Positions 28,626 to 38,557 of a stretch of 64,000 nucleotides of DNA are shown here, one piece after another (within the stretch, counting starts at the first letter, position 1; the number at the start of each line of letters is the position of its first letter). The notes beneath the pieces are model-generated. The model ran no database searches and had not been told where the DNA came from. It saw only the letters and a program-made list of their open reading frames with translations. The stretch is from Halieaceae bacterium. Lineage in GTDB: Bacteria > Pseudomonadota > Gammaproteobacteria > Pseudomonadales > Halieaceae. The stretch is from NCBI GenBank assembly GCA_902623175.1, contig CACNSR010000010.1, positions 1 to 64,000 on the forward strand. Direction: 5' to 3'. Both the position numbers and the translations under genes were made by a program.

Positions 28626-29569
28626 TCTGCGGTCCGTTGCAGGCCGCGCTTCAGCCCCTCGTGGCCCTCAAATTCGGGGCTCCAACCGATCGAGTCACGC
28701 GCTTTCTTAGTGCAGGCAACTAGGCGCTCTACCTCCGAATTGGCGGGTCGTTCTCGCTCTTCTTGTTGCAGCACTTCTACCGAGGTGCCCATGACCTCGG
28801 CAATCAGCTTTACGATGTCTCGGATCGATATCTCGTATCCCGTTCCGATGTTGGTAACCTCACCAATACCCGAAGCGTGGCTCATGACCTGTATAAAACC
28901 GTTTGCCGTATCGGAAACAAACGTGAAGTCGCGGGTGGGATGTAGGGAGCCCAACTTGATCTGATTTTCACCCGCCGCGATTTGTCCAATCACAGTTGGA
29001 ATCACTGCCCGAGCCGACTGTCGCGGACCAAATGTATTGAAGGGCCGCAAGACGGAGACAGGTAGATCAAAAGATTTGTGAAATGACAGCGCTAACTGAT
29101 CCGCCGCGACCTTGGTGGCGGCGTAGGGTGATTGAGCATTGAGAGGATGATCCTCGGCTATTGGCACGCGCTGGGCTGTGCCATAGGTCTCCGACGTAGA
29201 AGTACACACCAAATGCTCAATGTTGTGTCGCCGCGCGGCCTGCAACACGTTGAGTGTGCCCGATACGTTGGTCTGCAAGTACGCGTCGGGGCTGTTGTAG
29301 CTAAAGGGGATGGCGATGAGCGCTGCCAGGTGCAAAACATGGCTACAGTCACTCGTAGCAGAATCAACCCCACTGGCATCACGGATATCACCAGATACGA
29401 CCTCCATCTGACTCAGTACTGTCTCGTCAATGCTGTCTAGCCAGCCCCAAGAGTTAAAGGCGTTGTAGTAAACAAACGCACGCACGTCATGGCCTGCTCT
29501 CACCAGCTGTTCGGTGAGATGCGAGCCAATAAATCCATCTGCGCCTGTTACCAATACCTTGTTTGCCAT
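28568..29569 (-). CDS. legB: NAD-dependent sugar 4,6-dehydratase, LegB-like
   Basis: KVLVTGADGFIGSHLTEQLVRAGHDVRAFVYYN; TSTSETYGTAQRVPI; SPYAATK. Confidence 0.88.
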   Translation of the reverse strand: MANKVLVTGADGFIGSHLTEQLVRAGHDVRAFVYYNAFNSWGWLDSIDETVLSQMEVVSGDIRDASGVDSATSDCSHVLHLAALIAIPFSYNSPDAYLQTNVSGTLNVLQAARRHNIEHLVCTSTSETYGTAQRVPIAEDHPLNAQSPYAATKVAADQLALSFHKSFDLPVSVLRPFNTFGPRQSARAVIPTVIGQIAAGENQIKLGSLHPTRDFTFVSDTANGFIQVMSHASGIGEVTNIGTGYEISIRDIVKLIAEVMGTSVEVLQQEERERPANSEVERLVACTKKARDSIGWSPEFEGHEGLKRGLQRTAEWFQNPSNLSRYKTSVYNL

Positions 29570-29695
29570 GATTTGATTGCCGTAAACCGCGTCCGCTTTT
29601 TGTCCTGCTCATGCGGTCTTTCTCGTAATTAGTCTCGAGGCTCGCACGGAGCATCGAAGCCACTTATTGGGGGGGCTCGCTACGACGAAACCGCA

Positions 29696-31162
29696 TTATT
29701 TGTTGAAGTTGCCCATATTGCTCCATGTGTCAGCAAGCGATTCCCGGGTACTGTTCAGTTGCTTCACCAGCGTCTCCATGACAGTAAACTGCGCCAGATA
29801 TCGCTCGTAGAGCGCTTCCATTCGAGTTTCAAGCTCAAGCAACTCCTTGCTGTAACTCGACAACTCTTTTCTGGTCGATTCGGTTCGTTGCGCAAAAATG
29901 CCATCGATGGAGTCCGTCAGTACTTCCATTTTCACAATCGCGTCTACAGCCAAGCCCTGTGACTGGCCGTCGTAACGAGACTGGTTGTTTGTTCCCGCTG
30001 ATAACATGATGGATATGTCGTCAAAACTGGTTGCGGCAACCGCGTCATAGGTTGTCTCGCTGAACTTCAGCTCCCCGTACTCAGTCAGCGTCACACCAAT
30101 GTCCCGAAGACCAGTGAACCCCCCAGAAGGCGTCGAAGAATCCTGAGTCACAGCGTTATAAATGGTGTCTCGAACTGTCCTAATTACAGAGAGATCTCTA
30201 GCAAGCGCGCCACCAACCTCCTCATCTTCCGAGTCAGGATCAGAAATCTCGGTTAGCGCAAACTGCACATCGTTATAGGTAGCCACTAGGGCCTTCAAGC
30301 TGTCCTTTAGTGTGGTTCGGTCGCTAACGACGTTAATAGCAGTGGTTGCACCACCTGTATGAGTCGCATTGAGCGATAGGGTGACCCCATTGATCACATC
30401 ACTAATCCTATTGGTGCTGCGAGTTACTGCGATGCCGTTGTAGGTAAGTGAGGCGTCAGCGGGATTCTGCAGTGACAAAGTGCCGCTATTGTCGGTGCTA
30501 TTACCGTTGCCACTGTCGTGAAAGCCCAGATCAGCATCCGAATGGGTAGAGCTCACCACGAAGGTGTTTGATGCGCCAGTCGCGCCGGTCAATATAATTC
30601 TGTAATTAGATCCACTGGAGTCCTCGGCGAGCAAGGTGGCATTAACGCCCGCGTCTGCCGCATTAATTGCGCTTACCAAACCCTGGGGCGTGTCGTTGCC
30701 GGCGGCAATGGACACTGTAGTAGCGCTGCCAGTGCCGGGCGTAATAGTCACCGTAAACGCGCTGCCTCCATTCAGAGCCTGCGTCTTGGAGCTGTACTGA
30801 TTAGATTTGTTTCTCTGTGCAGCAGCCAAGCTGGTGACACTGATGTCAGAGATGCCGCTCAGCGCCGAACCATCTGTTGCCGTAACCGACACCTTAGTTG
30901 TGTCAGAGCTCGTTGCAGTAGGTGTGGCTAGCTCACTGGCGTCGTTCAGTTTTTCAAACCGCTCAATCAGCGACTGCACGTTGAATTTAAGAACAGCCAG
31001 CCCGGAAATCTTCGCTTCAGCCGCCTCCTGCGAGGCAGAAATTTTTTCTTCGGCGGGCAATTTTTCAACGTCGGTCAGATCACGTGCGAGTTTGACAATA
31101 TCTATGCCGGAGCCGCCTCCCAGCGTCTGCATAACCGAAGATGCGATGTTGTCAGTGGCCAT
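29696..31162 (-). CDS. fliD: Flagellar hook-associated protein 2 (cap)
   Basis: GGGSGIDIVKLARDLTDVEKLPAEEKI start; DGIFAQRTESTRKELSSYSKELLELETRMEALYERYLAQFTVMETLVKQLNSTRESL end. Confidence 0.93.
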   Translation of the reverse strand: MATDNIASSVMQTLGGGSGIDIVKLARDLTDVEKLPAEEKISASQEAAEAKISGLAVLKFNVQSLIERFEKLNDASELATPTATSSDTTKVSVTATDGSALSGISDISVTSLAAAQRNKSNQYSSKTQALNGGSAFTVTITPGTGSATTVSIAAGNDTPQGLVSAINAADAGVNATLLAEDSSGSNYRIILTGATGASNTFVVSSTHSDADLGFHDSGNGNSTDNSGTLSLQNPADASLTYNGIAVTRSTNRISDVINGVTLSLNATHTGGATTAINVVSDRTTLKDSLKALVATYNDVQFALTEISDPDSEDEEVGGALARDLSVIRTVRDTIYNAVTQDSSTPSGGFTGLRDIGVTLTEYGELKFSETTYDAVAATSFDDISIMLSAGTNNQSRYDGQSQGLAVDAIVKMEVLTDSIDGIFAQRTESTRKELSSYSKELLELETRMEALYERYLAQFTVMETLVKQLNSTRESLADTWSNMGNFNK

Positions 31163-31194
31163 TTAATATCTCACTCTTGCCCTAATAACTGCTC

Positions 31195-32079
31195 TTAACG
31201 AATGTAATTAAACAAAGTGAGCTGGCTCAATTTCGCAAAGCTAGCCTGCAGTGCCTGGAGGGCTACCGACTCCTGGGTGAGTTCTGTAACAGCGGTTGCA
31301 TAGTCCAGATCCTCCTCACGCATCAGCAGTTCGTCTAAGCGAAACGTCGTGTCCTCAACAATTGAGCGCTGAGAGTCGACTTCTGCGATTCGCCCCGCCA
31401 TGGTGCCGTAGCTGACAGTAAGCTTGTCGTTGATTCCATTTACTGTGGTTAAGGCTGCCCTGACGCCAGCACCATTATCAGCATTGAGTTTCGTGACTAG
31501 ATCATCAAGGGCGGCGAAATCTGCTGTCGAAAATAGTTCTGGTCCGAGGGTATTTATCGTCATCTGTCGAACATCAGAGATGTTGACCTCAAATCTGCCG
31601 TAATCTCCGTTGTAGCTAACCGTGCCCGAGGAGCTCTCCACAAAAGCGGGGCTTGAAAACTTATTTCCAGAAAACAAGTAATTCCCGTTCAGGTCGCGCG
31701 TGTTAGTCAGGTTCAACAGCTCATCTCTCAGGCTCTTTACTTCCGCAGCAATAACCATCCGATCTGGCCCGCTCAGTGTGTCGTTACCGGCCTGAACGGT
31801 CAGCTCAGTGACGCGCTGCATAATTTGAGTCATTGACGTGAGGACGGTTTCCTCAGACGTTAAGCGTGTCTCCACAGCGTCAAGGTTTTTGCCGTAGACC
31901 GCTTGTCTCTCCTTCGCACTCTCCAAACGATTTATCAAATCCGATTTAGACGGATTATCACTGGGACTGAGTATCTGCTTACCGGAGCCCAACTTCGCTT
32001 GCATCTCAGCTACTTCATTTTGCCGAGTTTGCATCTGTTCGGCGTTAACTCTGTAGTACTGTGCTGTAGAAATTCTCAT
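31195..32079 (-). CDS. flgL: Flagellar hook-associated protein 3
   Basis: MRISTAQYYRVNAEQMQTRQNEVAEMQAKLGSGKQILSPSDNPS; flagellin-like C-terminus. Confidence 0.93.
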   Translation of the reverse strand: MRISTAQYYRVNAEQMQTRQNEVAEMQAKLGSGKQILSPSDNPSKSDLINRLESAKERQAVYGKNLDAVETRLTSEETVLTSMTQIMQRVTELTVQAGNDTLSGPDRMVIAAEVKSLRDELLNLTNTRDLNGNYLFSGNKFSSPAFVESSSGTVSYNGDYGRFEVNISDVRQMTINTLGPELFSTADFAALDDLVTKLNADNGAGVRAALTTVNGINDKLTVSYGTMAGRIAEVDSQRSIVEDTTFRLDELLMREEDLDYATAVTELTQESVALQALQASFAKLSQLTLFNYIR

Positions 32080-32086
32080 GACTCAA

Positions 32087-35000
32087 TCAACCTACTTGGA
32101 GCAACGTATCGAACAATCGCTGTGACATCTGAATAACCTGAGCCGAAGCTTGGTATGCCTGTTGGAAACGAATAAGGTTCGCGGCCTCCTCGTCCAAGTT
32201 GACGCCCACTTTGGAATCTCTGCTTTCCATGGCTTGATCCCTTATTACTGCCATGGCCTCCTTCCCCAGCTCTGCCATTTGCGCCCTAGAGCCAGCGCCC
32301 GCAACCAAGTCCCTGTAAGCCTCAGAAAAGGTCTGCCCAGCAATTACGGGCGATTTCCCGAGCTCTATGAGCCTAAGCACGTTCTCGTTGCTACCCAATC
32401 CGTCCGTATTATTTTCAACAGTAAAGGTGTCACCAGCTTTCGGAATTCCATCGAACTGGACTCTAATACCTTGGTAATCGATATCAGCCCCTGGCACGTA
32501 AAGTCTGTTTGCAACCACTGTGCTAGTAGCGGTGTCAGTGATGGTATAGACCGTATCTGAACTAAAAGTGACAACAAACTGGGACGCAGGATAGGTAGCC
32601 ACTCTCTCCGTTTGCGCGTCAGCGCGCGCTGTCGCCTGCACGCTGCCAGAACCTGTGATGAATATGGCCAAGTCGTCAGGCACTGGTCCGTCAACAATGA
32701 CCCCAGTGTCTAGGGCCATTCGGCCCAGATTAGCTGGGGTACCGGTGCCAGAGAGGGTCAGCTTGATCTCTGAAGGCGAATTTAGGCCTAAGTTGCGATT
32801 ATTTAAGTCGTTGAATCCAAAATCTATGTCTGGAGCAGAACTGGAGCCGGAAAGAGGGTTGCCATTGGCATCAACAGGCTTGTAGTTCGCCACTGTCGAG
32901 GACACCGAAATATCCCTACCAGCGGTAGTGGTATCGCGCAACGATATCCGATAGTTGGAGCCGTCAGCCAGCAAAACAGCGCTGACACCAGAAATGCCGT
33001 TTATCGCGTTTACTATGCCCTGCGGTGTATCACTGCCAGACGCCACTGAAACTGTTGTGGCACTGCCGCCGGTCGGCGTCACGGTAATGTTGAACCCTGT
33101 GCCTGAGTTCAGCGACTGGGACGGGGAAGTAAAGGTGTTCGAGAGAATTTCCTCTCCAACCGCTTTAATTTCGTAGTTGCCCTCATAAACGCCGGTTACC
33201 AAACCAAGAGCCGTCATCCCTGTGCTTCCACCAGAGAGGCCTAACTCGATATTTGCACCCTCATAACCTGAAACGTTGGAGAGTGTAATACCGTGCTCTG
33301 CCAGCCAGGCAGCCTGGACATTCGTTTGAGCCGACTTGTCGTTGATGGCCTGAATCATGCCGCCGATGGATGTGCTGTTCGTGTATGTAATGGCAACATT
33401 GTTAATCATCAGTCCAGCTTTGGCAGTATCTAAACTCTGCGTTTGAAGCTGGTTAAAAGCACTCGCTCGCACATTAACCGAGCCTAGTTTCTTAAACTCG
33501 TTGTTAAAGTAAGTGGCCATCTTGGCGGCAGACATGGTGCCACTTTCTGTTAGCGCGCCGAGCGCTATCGTTTGAGTAACGTTGCCATCCGCGTCCGCGG
33601 CTGCGTTGCTAGGATCATAGTATTTGGCGCTGAAATTCAGGGCGTTAGCCGCGATCAATGTCCCAGAGCCAGAAGCGGACACTTTTTTTGAGGTAATCAG
33701 AGCTGGCGCTACTACGCTCGCGGTCGTTCGAAGCCCTGTATCAGGGTCAACAATCGGAACTGAATTGCTTACAGTCTTGCCAGATACGCCAAATTGCACA
33801 GTGGTATCAAGGTACGCCGATGTTCCAGCTTTATTTAAATAAGTACTGCTGTATGAGCCTGCGCCAAACCCTGTGTCAAGAGACATAAGGGCATTAGCCT
33901 CGGAAGTGGTTAGAGCAGAGGTGCCTGCAACATGAACACCCTCCTTGGTGAGCACTTGAATTTGCTGGTCACCGTCTTTAGGAATATCGAAAAAAACTTC
34001 CGCCCCAACGGTTCCCTTTCCTATCTGAACAGCGGGTCTGAGACTATCAGCCTTCACAGTAAAATCGTTTCGTAATTCTGTTTTCGTGAAGTTGCCTAAT
34101 TTGTACCCAAACTGAAAACCGGTGGCCCGGTCCTTTTCTGGTATGACATTTAGGGAGGCTTCCGCCGATGAAGGATTGCTCGCTCCAGGCTTCTGCCGCA
34201 TCATTGAAGCGGCAGCAACCCTATTAACGTCACTCACTAACAACTCAAAAGTTTTGGCTGGGCGGTCCTTGGGATAAAAAATAACAACATCGCCATTTGC
34301 TGGATCGCCGACGAGCGAAAAGGTCATCCCCAAGGCGCTTTGATTCTCTCCTGAAGCTACTTGGCCAAGGCGCTCCCTAGTGAGCAGGTTAAGGATATCC
34401 CACGTATCTGTAGCCTCACGGTAGATAAGCTCTAGAGCTTCCGTAGGCGCTGCTAGGGGATTTGTCACACTGGCTGCAACAGATAGCGCTCCATTTACAG
34501 TTTCCAAAGAAGCTTCAAATGTTGTGTTAGCTCTAAAAAGATCTCCACCGAAGTCGCCATTTGCGTCAAGTCCGACCCGATGAACCGTATTTACTTCCTC
34601 GGAAACTGTCCGCGCCAAGAAGTCCAACCCAATTCGGACAGGTCGAAGTACCTCTGTCCTAAATGCTAGCGCGCCTCCGATTGAACCGCTTGGCGATCTG
34701 GGAAGGGGCCGCTTTGCGCCATAAGGATCCAAAACAAGGCGAAGATCAGAACCGTCAGATTTATCGTTGGAAAAGATTTCGACCTGTTTCGAATCGTTCG
34801 CTGTCACTATCTCGTAACCACGACCCGTACCACCAAAGTTGACTTGAACTTGCCCGTTCGGTAGTTCCAGAACACCCAGTTTTGCCAAAGCTGACATTTG
34901 CCTTAGCAACGCATCTCTCTCATCGAGGACACCGGGAGGCTGATCCGAAACTCGGGATTTTCTATTCAACTGGTTATTAACTTTCTCGAGCTGGGTAGAC

Positions 35001-35515
35001 AGGGCATTTAACTCGTCCACAGACTGTCGGAAAGCCAGCTCGGACTCAGCAGCTATGTTGTCTATTTGGGCTGAGACGTCATTAAATCTCGCAGCTAAAA
35101 CACCTCCTGTGTTCAGAAAATCTGTCCTCAGGGGTTTTGAGCCGGGATCAGTGCTCAGTTGCTCAGCAGCATTGAAGAAATCATCTAGCGCAGAACTAAT
35201 GCTGACGGTGCCAGACCCCATGATGTCTATTATTCGGTTGGTATACTCGATAACAGGGTCATTGACCTCTAAGTCACTAGTAGCATCGCGAAGAGCTCGC
35301 TCTGTAAATTCATCGTAGGCTCTGGCGACAGCCTCAGCTTGCGCCCCAGATCCAAAGCTAAAAACGCCCTCTTCGACCGGAAAACTCTCGCCAATCTTGA
35401 GTTCCCGCCGAGAATAGCCCGGAGTATTGACGTTAGCGATATTGTTACTGGTGGTGGCCAGCGCCTGCCGATAGGCATTCACCGCCCCGCTACCAATTGC
35501 GAGGATATCAACCAT
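32087..35515 (-). CDS. flgK: Flagellar hook-associated protein 1, oversized (1142 aa)
   Basis: IGSGAVNAYRQALATTSNNIANVNTPGYSRREL; C-terminal GVNLDEEAANLIRFQQAYQASAQVIQMSQRLFDTLLQVG. Confidence 0.95.
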   Translation of the reverse strand: MVDILAIGSGAVNAYRQALATTSNNIANVNTPGYSRRELKIGESFPVEEGVFSFGSGAQAEAVARAYDEFTERALRDATSDLEVNDPVIEYTNRIIDIMGSGTVSISSALDDFFNAAEQLSTDPGSKPLRTDFLNTGGVLAARFNDVSAQIDNIAAESELAFRQSVDELNALSTQLEKVNNQLNRKSRVSDQPPGVLDERDALLRQMSALAKLGVLELPNGQVQVNFGGTGRGYEIVTANDSKQVEIFSNDKSDGSDLRLVLDPYGAKRPLPRSPSGSIGGALAFRTEVLRPVRIGLDFLARTVSEEVNTVHRVGLDANGDFGGDLFRANTTFEASLETVNGALSVAASVTNPLAAPTEALELIYREATDTWDILNLLTRERLGQVASGENQSALGMTFSLVGDPANGDVVIFYPKDRPAKTFELLVSDVNRVAAASMMRQKPGASNPSSAEASLNVIPEKDRATGFQFGYKLGNFTKTELRNDFTVKADSLRPAVQIGKGTVGAEVFFDIPKDGDQQIQVLTKEGVHVAGTSALTTSEANALMSLDTGFGAGSYSSTYLNKAGTSAYLDTTVQFGVSGKTVSNSVPIVDPDTGLRTTASVVAPALITSKKVSASGSGTLIAANALNFSAKYYDPSNAAADADGNVTQTIALGALTESGTMSAAKMATYFNNEFKKLGSVNVRASAFNQLQTQSLDTAKAGLMINNVAITYTNSTSIGGMIQAINDKSAQTNVQAAWLAEHGITLSNVSGYEGANIELGLSGGSTGMTALGLVTGVYEGNYEIKAVGEEILSNTFTSPSQSLNSGTGFNITVTPTGGSATTVSVASGSDTPQGIVNAINGISGVSAVLLADGSNYRISLRDTTTAGRDISVSSTVANYKPVDANGNPLSGSSSAPDIDFGFNDLNNRNLGLNSPSEIKLTLSGTGTPANLGRMALDTGVIVDGPVPDDLAIFITGSGSVQATARADAQTERVATYPASQFVVTFSSDTVYTITDTATSTVVANRLYVPGADIDYQGIRVQFDGIPKAGDTFTVENNTDGLGSNENVLRLIELGKSPVIAGQTFSEAYRDLVAGAGSRAQMAELGKEAMAVIRDQAMESRDSKVGVNLDEEAANLIRFQQAYQASAQVIQMSQRLFDTLLQVG

Positions 35516-35531
35516 CTATCGAGGCCTCGCT

Positions 35532-35900
35532 TTAGCGCACAGAGGCGAGCGATTGGTATGCACTCACCCCCATGCCTTTGCGTGCTGTTGCGACTCCACC
35601 AGGGTTCTCTAGTTGCTGAACTAACCAGTCGGTAATCCCAATTCCCTGAGATTTAGCCAGTGAAGACGAGAGTTCAGCATCAAACATCTCCTCATAGCTA
35701 TCGCCAGCACTTGACTCCCATAGCCCACTTTTTAAGCCCTCGCTTGCATCGCGCATGGACTTCAGCATCATTTGAATGAAGAAAGCTTCAAACTGCTGAC
35801 CAGCTTCTCGCGCTGCCGAAATTTGGTCTTTCTCCGCTCTCGCTCGCAACTTTGCGAGGCCTTGAAAGTCGCTGTAGCTTGAAACCACATTGTCCATCAA
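35532..35900 (-). CDS. flgJ: FlgJ rod-cap domain protein without muramidase domain
   Basis: AAREAGQQFEAFFIQMMLKSMRDAS...EEMFDAELSSSLAKSQGIGITDWLVQQL; ORF stops at 122 aa. Confidence 0.9.
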   Translation of the reverse strand: MMDNVVSSYSDFQGLAKLRARAEKDQISAAREAGQQFEAFFIQMMLKSMRDASEGLKSGLWESSAGDSYEEMFDAELSSSLAKSQGIGITDWLVQQLENPGGVATARKGMGVSAYQSLASVR

Positions 35901-37057
35901 ATCACCACCAACTCAGCCTTCAGGCTACCGGCACTCTTGAGTGCCTCTAAAATAGCAATGAGTGATGTTGTCGAGGCGCCGCTTTGATTAATGGCATCGA
36001 CTATATCCCTGAGATCAACAGTCTCGTTAATTAGACCGGCGCCCAAAGTATCTTCAGACACCTCTATTGAAGAATTAGCGACATCACTAGTCTCGGCACC
36101 TTCGCCGCTGAATGGGCCTGGCTGCGATACCTCATTCAACGTGGAAACGCTGACGTTCACAGTACCGTGGGACACCGCGGCTGCGGAAATCTTTACTTGT
36201 TGATTAATGACTACCGTCCCGGTCCTTGAGTTGATCACCACCTTGGCCGCGGGAATACCAGGTTCCACGTCCAGATTCTCGATCATGCCGACAAAACTTA
36301 CCCTCTCCGAGAGCCCAACAGGCGCGCGGACCGCGAGGGAAACTCCGTCCATCGCAAAAGCAGTGCCTGCACCAAAAACCTCATTTATCTTCTCGGTGAT
36401 GGCTGCCGTGGTGGAGAAATCGTTGCTATTGACGTTAAAAATTAGACGATCACTCTTATCAAAGGAGTTATCCACCTGGCGCTCAACTGTAGCGCCGTCG
36501 GGAATGCGCCCCGAGGTCGGAATACCAATCTGTATGCTGGTGCCATTTTGCTCTTCCATGACACCAGTCACAGTCAATGGGCCCTGAGCCACCGCATAGG
36601 TCTGACCGTCAATGCCACGCAGCTCTGTCATCACCAGATTACCGCCGCGCAGACTGGTAGCCGTACCCAGCGCCGCCACATTCACATCTACTACCTGACC
36701 TGGCTTGGCGAAGGGCGGCAAAGTGGCTGTGACCATGACAGCTGCGACGTTATCAACCTGAATCGGTCGGCCTCGGGATTGCTGCAAATCATAATCATCG
36801 TAGGGGTTGGTTGTAACGCCTAGACTCTCAAGAATCGCTTTCAGGCTCTGCCCTGTGAAGGTCGGGTCCTTGCCATCACCGGTGCCGGCGAGACCCACGA
36901 CCAAGCCGTAGCCCACCAACTGGTTACCGCGCACGCCGCCGACATTGGTCAGATCCTTAACCCTGTCTGCCTGAGCCGTGTTCGCCACCAGCGACATGAT
37001 GAAGGCGCTGACCCAGAGAATAATGTGGTTGTGCATTTTCATACGCAGGCGCCCCAT
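35897..37057 (-). CDS. flgI: Flagellar P-ring protein
   Basis: RVKDLTNVGGVRGNQLVGYGLVVGLAGTGDG. Confidence 0.96.
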   Translation of the reverse strand: MGRLRMKMHNHIILWVSAFIMSLVANTAQADRVKDLTNVGGVRGNQLVGYGLVVGLAGTGDGKDPTFTGQSLKAILESLGVTTNPYDDYDLQQSRGRPIQVDNVAAVMVTATLPPFAKPGQVVDVNVAALGTATSLRGGNLVMTELRGIDGQTYAVAQGPLTVTGVMEEQNGTSIQIGIPTSGRIPDGATVERQVDNSFDKSDRLIFNVNSNDFSTTAAITEKINEVFGAGTAFAMDGVSLAVRAPVGLSERVSFVGMIENLDVEPGIPAAKVVINSRTGTVVINQQVKISAAAVSHGTVNVSVSTLNEVSQPGPFSGEGAETSDVANSSIEVSEDTLGAGLINETVDLRDIVDAINQSGASTTSLIAILEALKSAGSLKAELVVI

Positions 37058-37741
37058 TTACAGTGGCCAGTACTTAAACAGCAACTGGGTAATCCATCCC
37101 GGCTGAGTTGATTCAGCTAAGTTGCCGGTTCCCCGGTATGAGATTTGTGCCTGAGCCATACGCATTGACGACACCGTGTTGTCTGGCTGAACATCCCGCG
37201 CACGAACAACTCCTCGTATCTGTATAAATTCTGCACCCTCGGTGAGCGAAAGCTGCTTTCGACCCTCAACAATAAGATTTCCGTTGGGTAATACCTCAGA
37301 AACCATGGCGGTAATAACGCCAGAAAGCGCATTCGCTTGAGCAGCCGAACCGATACCCTCTGAACCAATCTCTGCTTCGTTCAGGTCAATATCACCGCGG
37401 ACATCTCCCCAGAAACCGTTGGGAGACAACAAAGAGTTGGTCCAGCTGCTAGATAGCGCGTCATTCGTTGCAACACGCTCAGTAATCAGCGAAGTGTTTC
37501 TCGATGCTTGTGTGGATTCATTTAGGACAACTGTGATGATGTCGCCCACACGCCACTGCCGTTGTCCCTGAAATAGAGACATATGCATGCTGTTACCCAA
37601 GATCGAGCCAGTGGGTAACGCATCAGCGGCAGGCTCAAGCGGCCTGATCGGCGCAAAGTCACTGTTAACCTCCAACGGTGGCTTTGAGGCGCAGGCTGCG
37701 AGACCAAAAACCGCAAGCAAAAAAGCAATTGTGCGCATCAT
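37058..37741 (-). CDS. flgH: Flagellar L-ring lipoprotein
   Basis: lipobox LAACAS; RQWRVGDIITVVLNESTQASR; GVVRARDVQPDNTVSS. Confidence 0.95.
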   Translation of the reverse strand: MMRTIAFLLAVFGLAACASKPPLEVNSDFAPIRPLEPAADALPTGSILGNSMHMSLFQGQRQWRVGDIITVVLNESTQASRNTSLITERVATNDALSSSWTNSLLSPNGFWGDVRGDIDLNEAEIGSEGIGSAAQANALSGVITAMVSEVLPNGNLIVEGRKQLSLTEGAEFIQIRGVVRARDVQPDNTVSSMRMAQAQISYRGTGNLAESTQPGWITQLLFKYWPL

Positions 37742-37753
37742 CGAATCAGCTCA

Positions 37754-38539
37754 TTAAAGATTTTGGTTCAGGAACCGCAACATGCCATCCGCCGCGGAAA
37801 TCGCTTTCGAGTTCACTTCATAGGCCCGCTGGGTTTCAATCATGCTGACCATCTCTGCCACCACATTGACATTCGAAGCCTCTAGCGAGCCCTGCGCCAA
37901 TTCTCCAAAACCAGCCAACCCTGGCGTACCGACCTCTACAGGGCCACTAGCAGTGGTCTCACGGTAGAGATTGCGACCAATTGGTTGTAAGCCGGCTTCG
38001 TTAATAAAGCGTGAAACCTGAATTGTGCCGATCTGACTGCTACCCCCACCACCGGCTAGCTCGACGCTTACTGTGCCGTCGCGACCGATAGTTATGGCCG
38101 CGGCATTGTTAGGAATGTTCACAGCAGGGACTAGTTGTTGACCATTAGCTGTCACTAGCTGACCTTGATCGTTGAGTTTGAAAGAACCATCACGGGTGTA
38201 GGCAAAGGTGCCGTCTGCCTGAAGGATCTGAAACAAACCCCGGCCAAGAATCGCCACATCAAGTGCATTCTCCGTGGACATCATATTGCCCTGCTCGTGC
38301 AATTTTTCAGTAGCGATGATTCTGGAGCCGGTGCCCATCATTAACCCAGTGGGCGCGATAGTCTGAGCATCCGCAGAAGCACCAGGCTGTCTAATGTTTT
38401 GATATAGGAGATCCTCAAACACTGCTCGATCGCGTTTAAAGGCAACGGTGTTGACATTTGCCAAATTGTTGGCAATGACCGTCATGCGCTTTTGCATTGC
38501 GGTCAAACCTGTTTTCGCTACCCAAACTGATGCATCCAT
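37754..38539 (-). CDS. flgG: Distal rod protein
   Basis: WVAKTGLTAMQKRMTVIANNLANVNTVAFKRDRAVFEDLLYQ. Confidence 0.95.
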   Translation of the reverse strand: MDASVWVAKTGLTAMQKRMTVIANNLANVNTVAFKRDRAVFEDLLYQNIRQPGASADAQTIAPTGLMMGTGSRIIATEKLHEQGNMMSTENALDVAILGRGLFQILQADGTFAYTRDGSFKLNDQGQLVTANGQQLVPAVNIPNNAAAITIGRDGTVSVELAGGGGSSQIGTIQVSRFINEAGLQPIGRNLYRETTASGPVEVGTPGLAGFGELAQGSLEASNVNVVAEMVSMIETQRAYEVNSKAISAADGMLRFLNQNL

Positions 38540-38557
38540 CTGTCTTTCTCCTTACGA

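Noticed and set aside
27945-28710. Long plus-strand ORFs (211 and 164 aa) opposite legC
   Set aside because: Antisense shadows of a well-supported aminotransferase gene.
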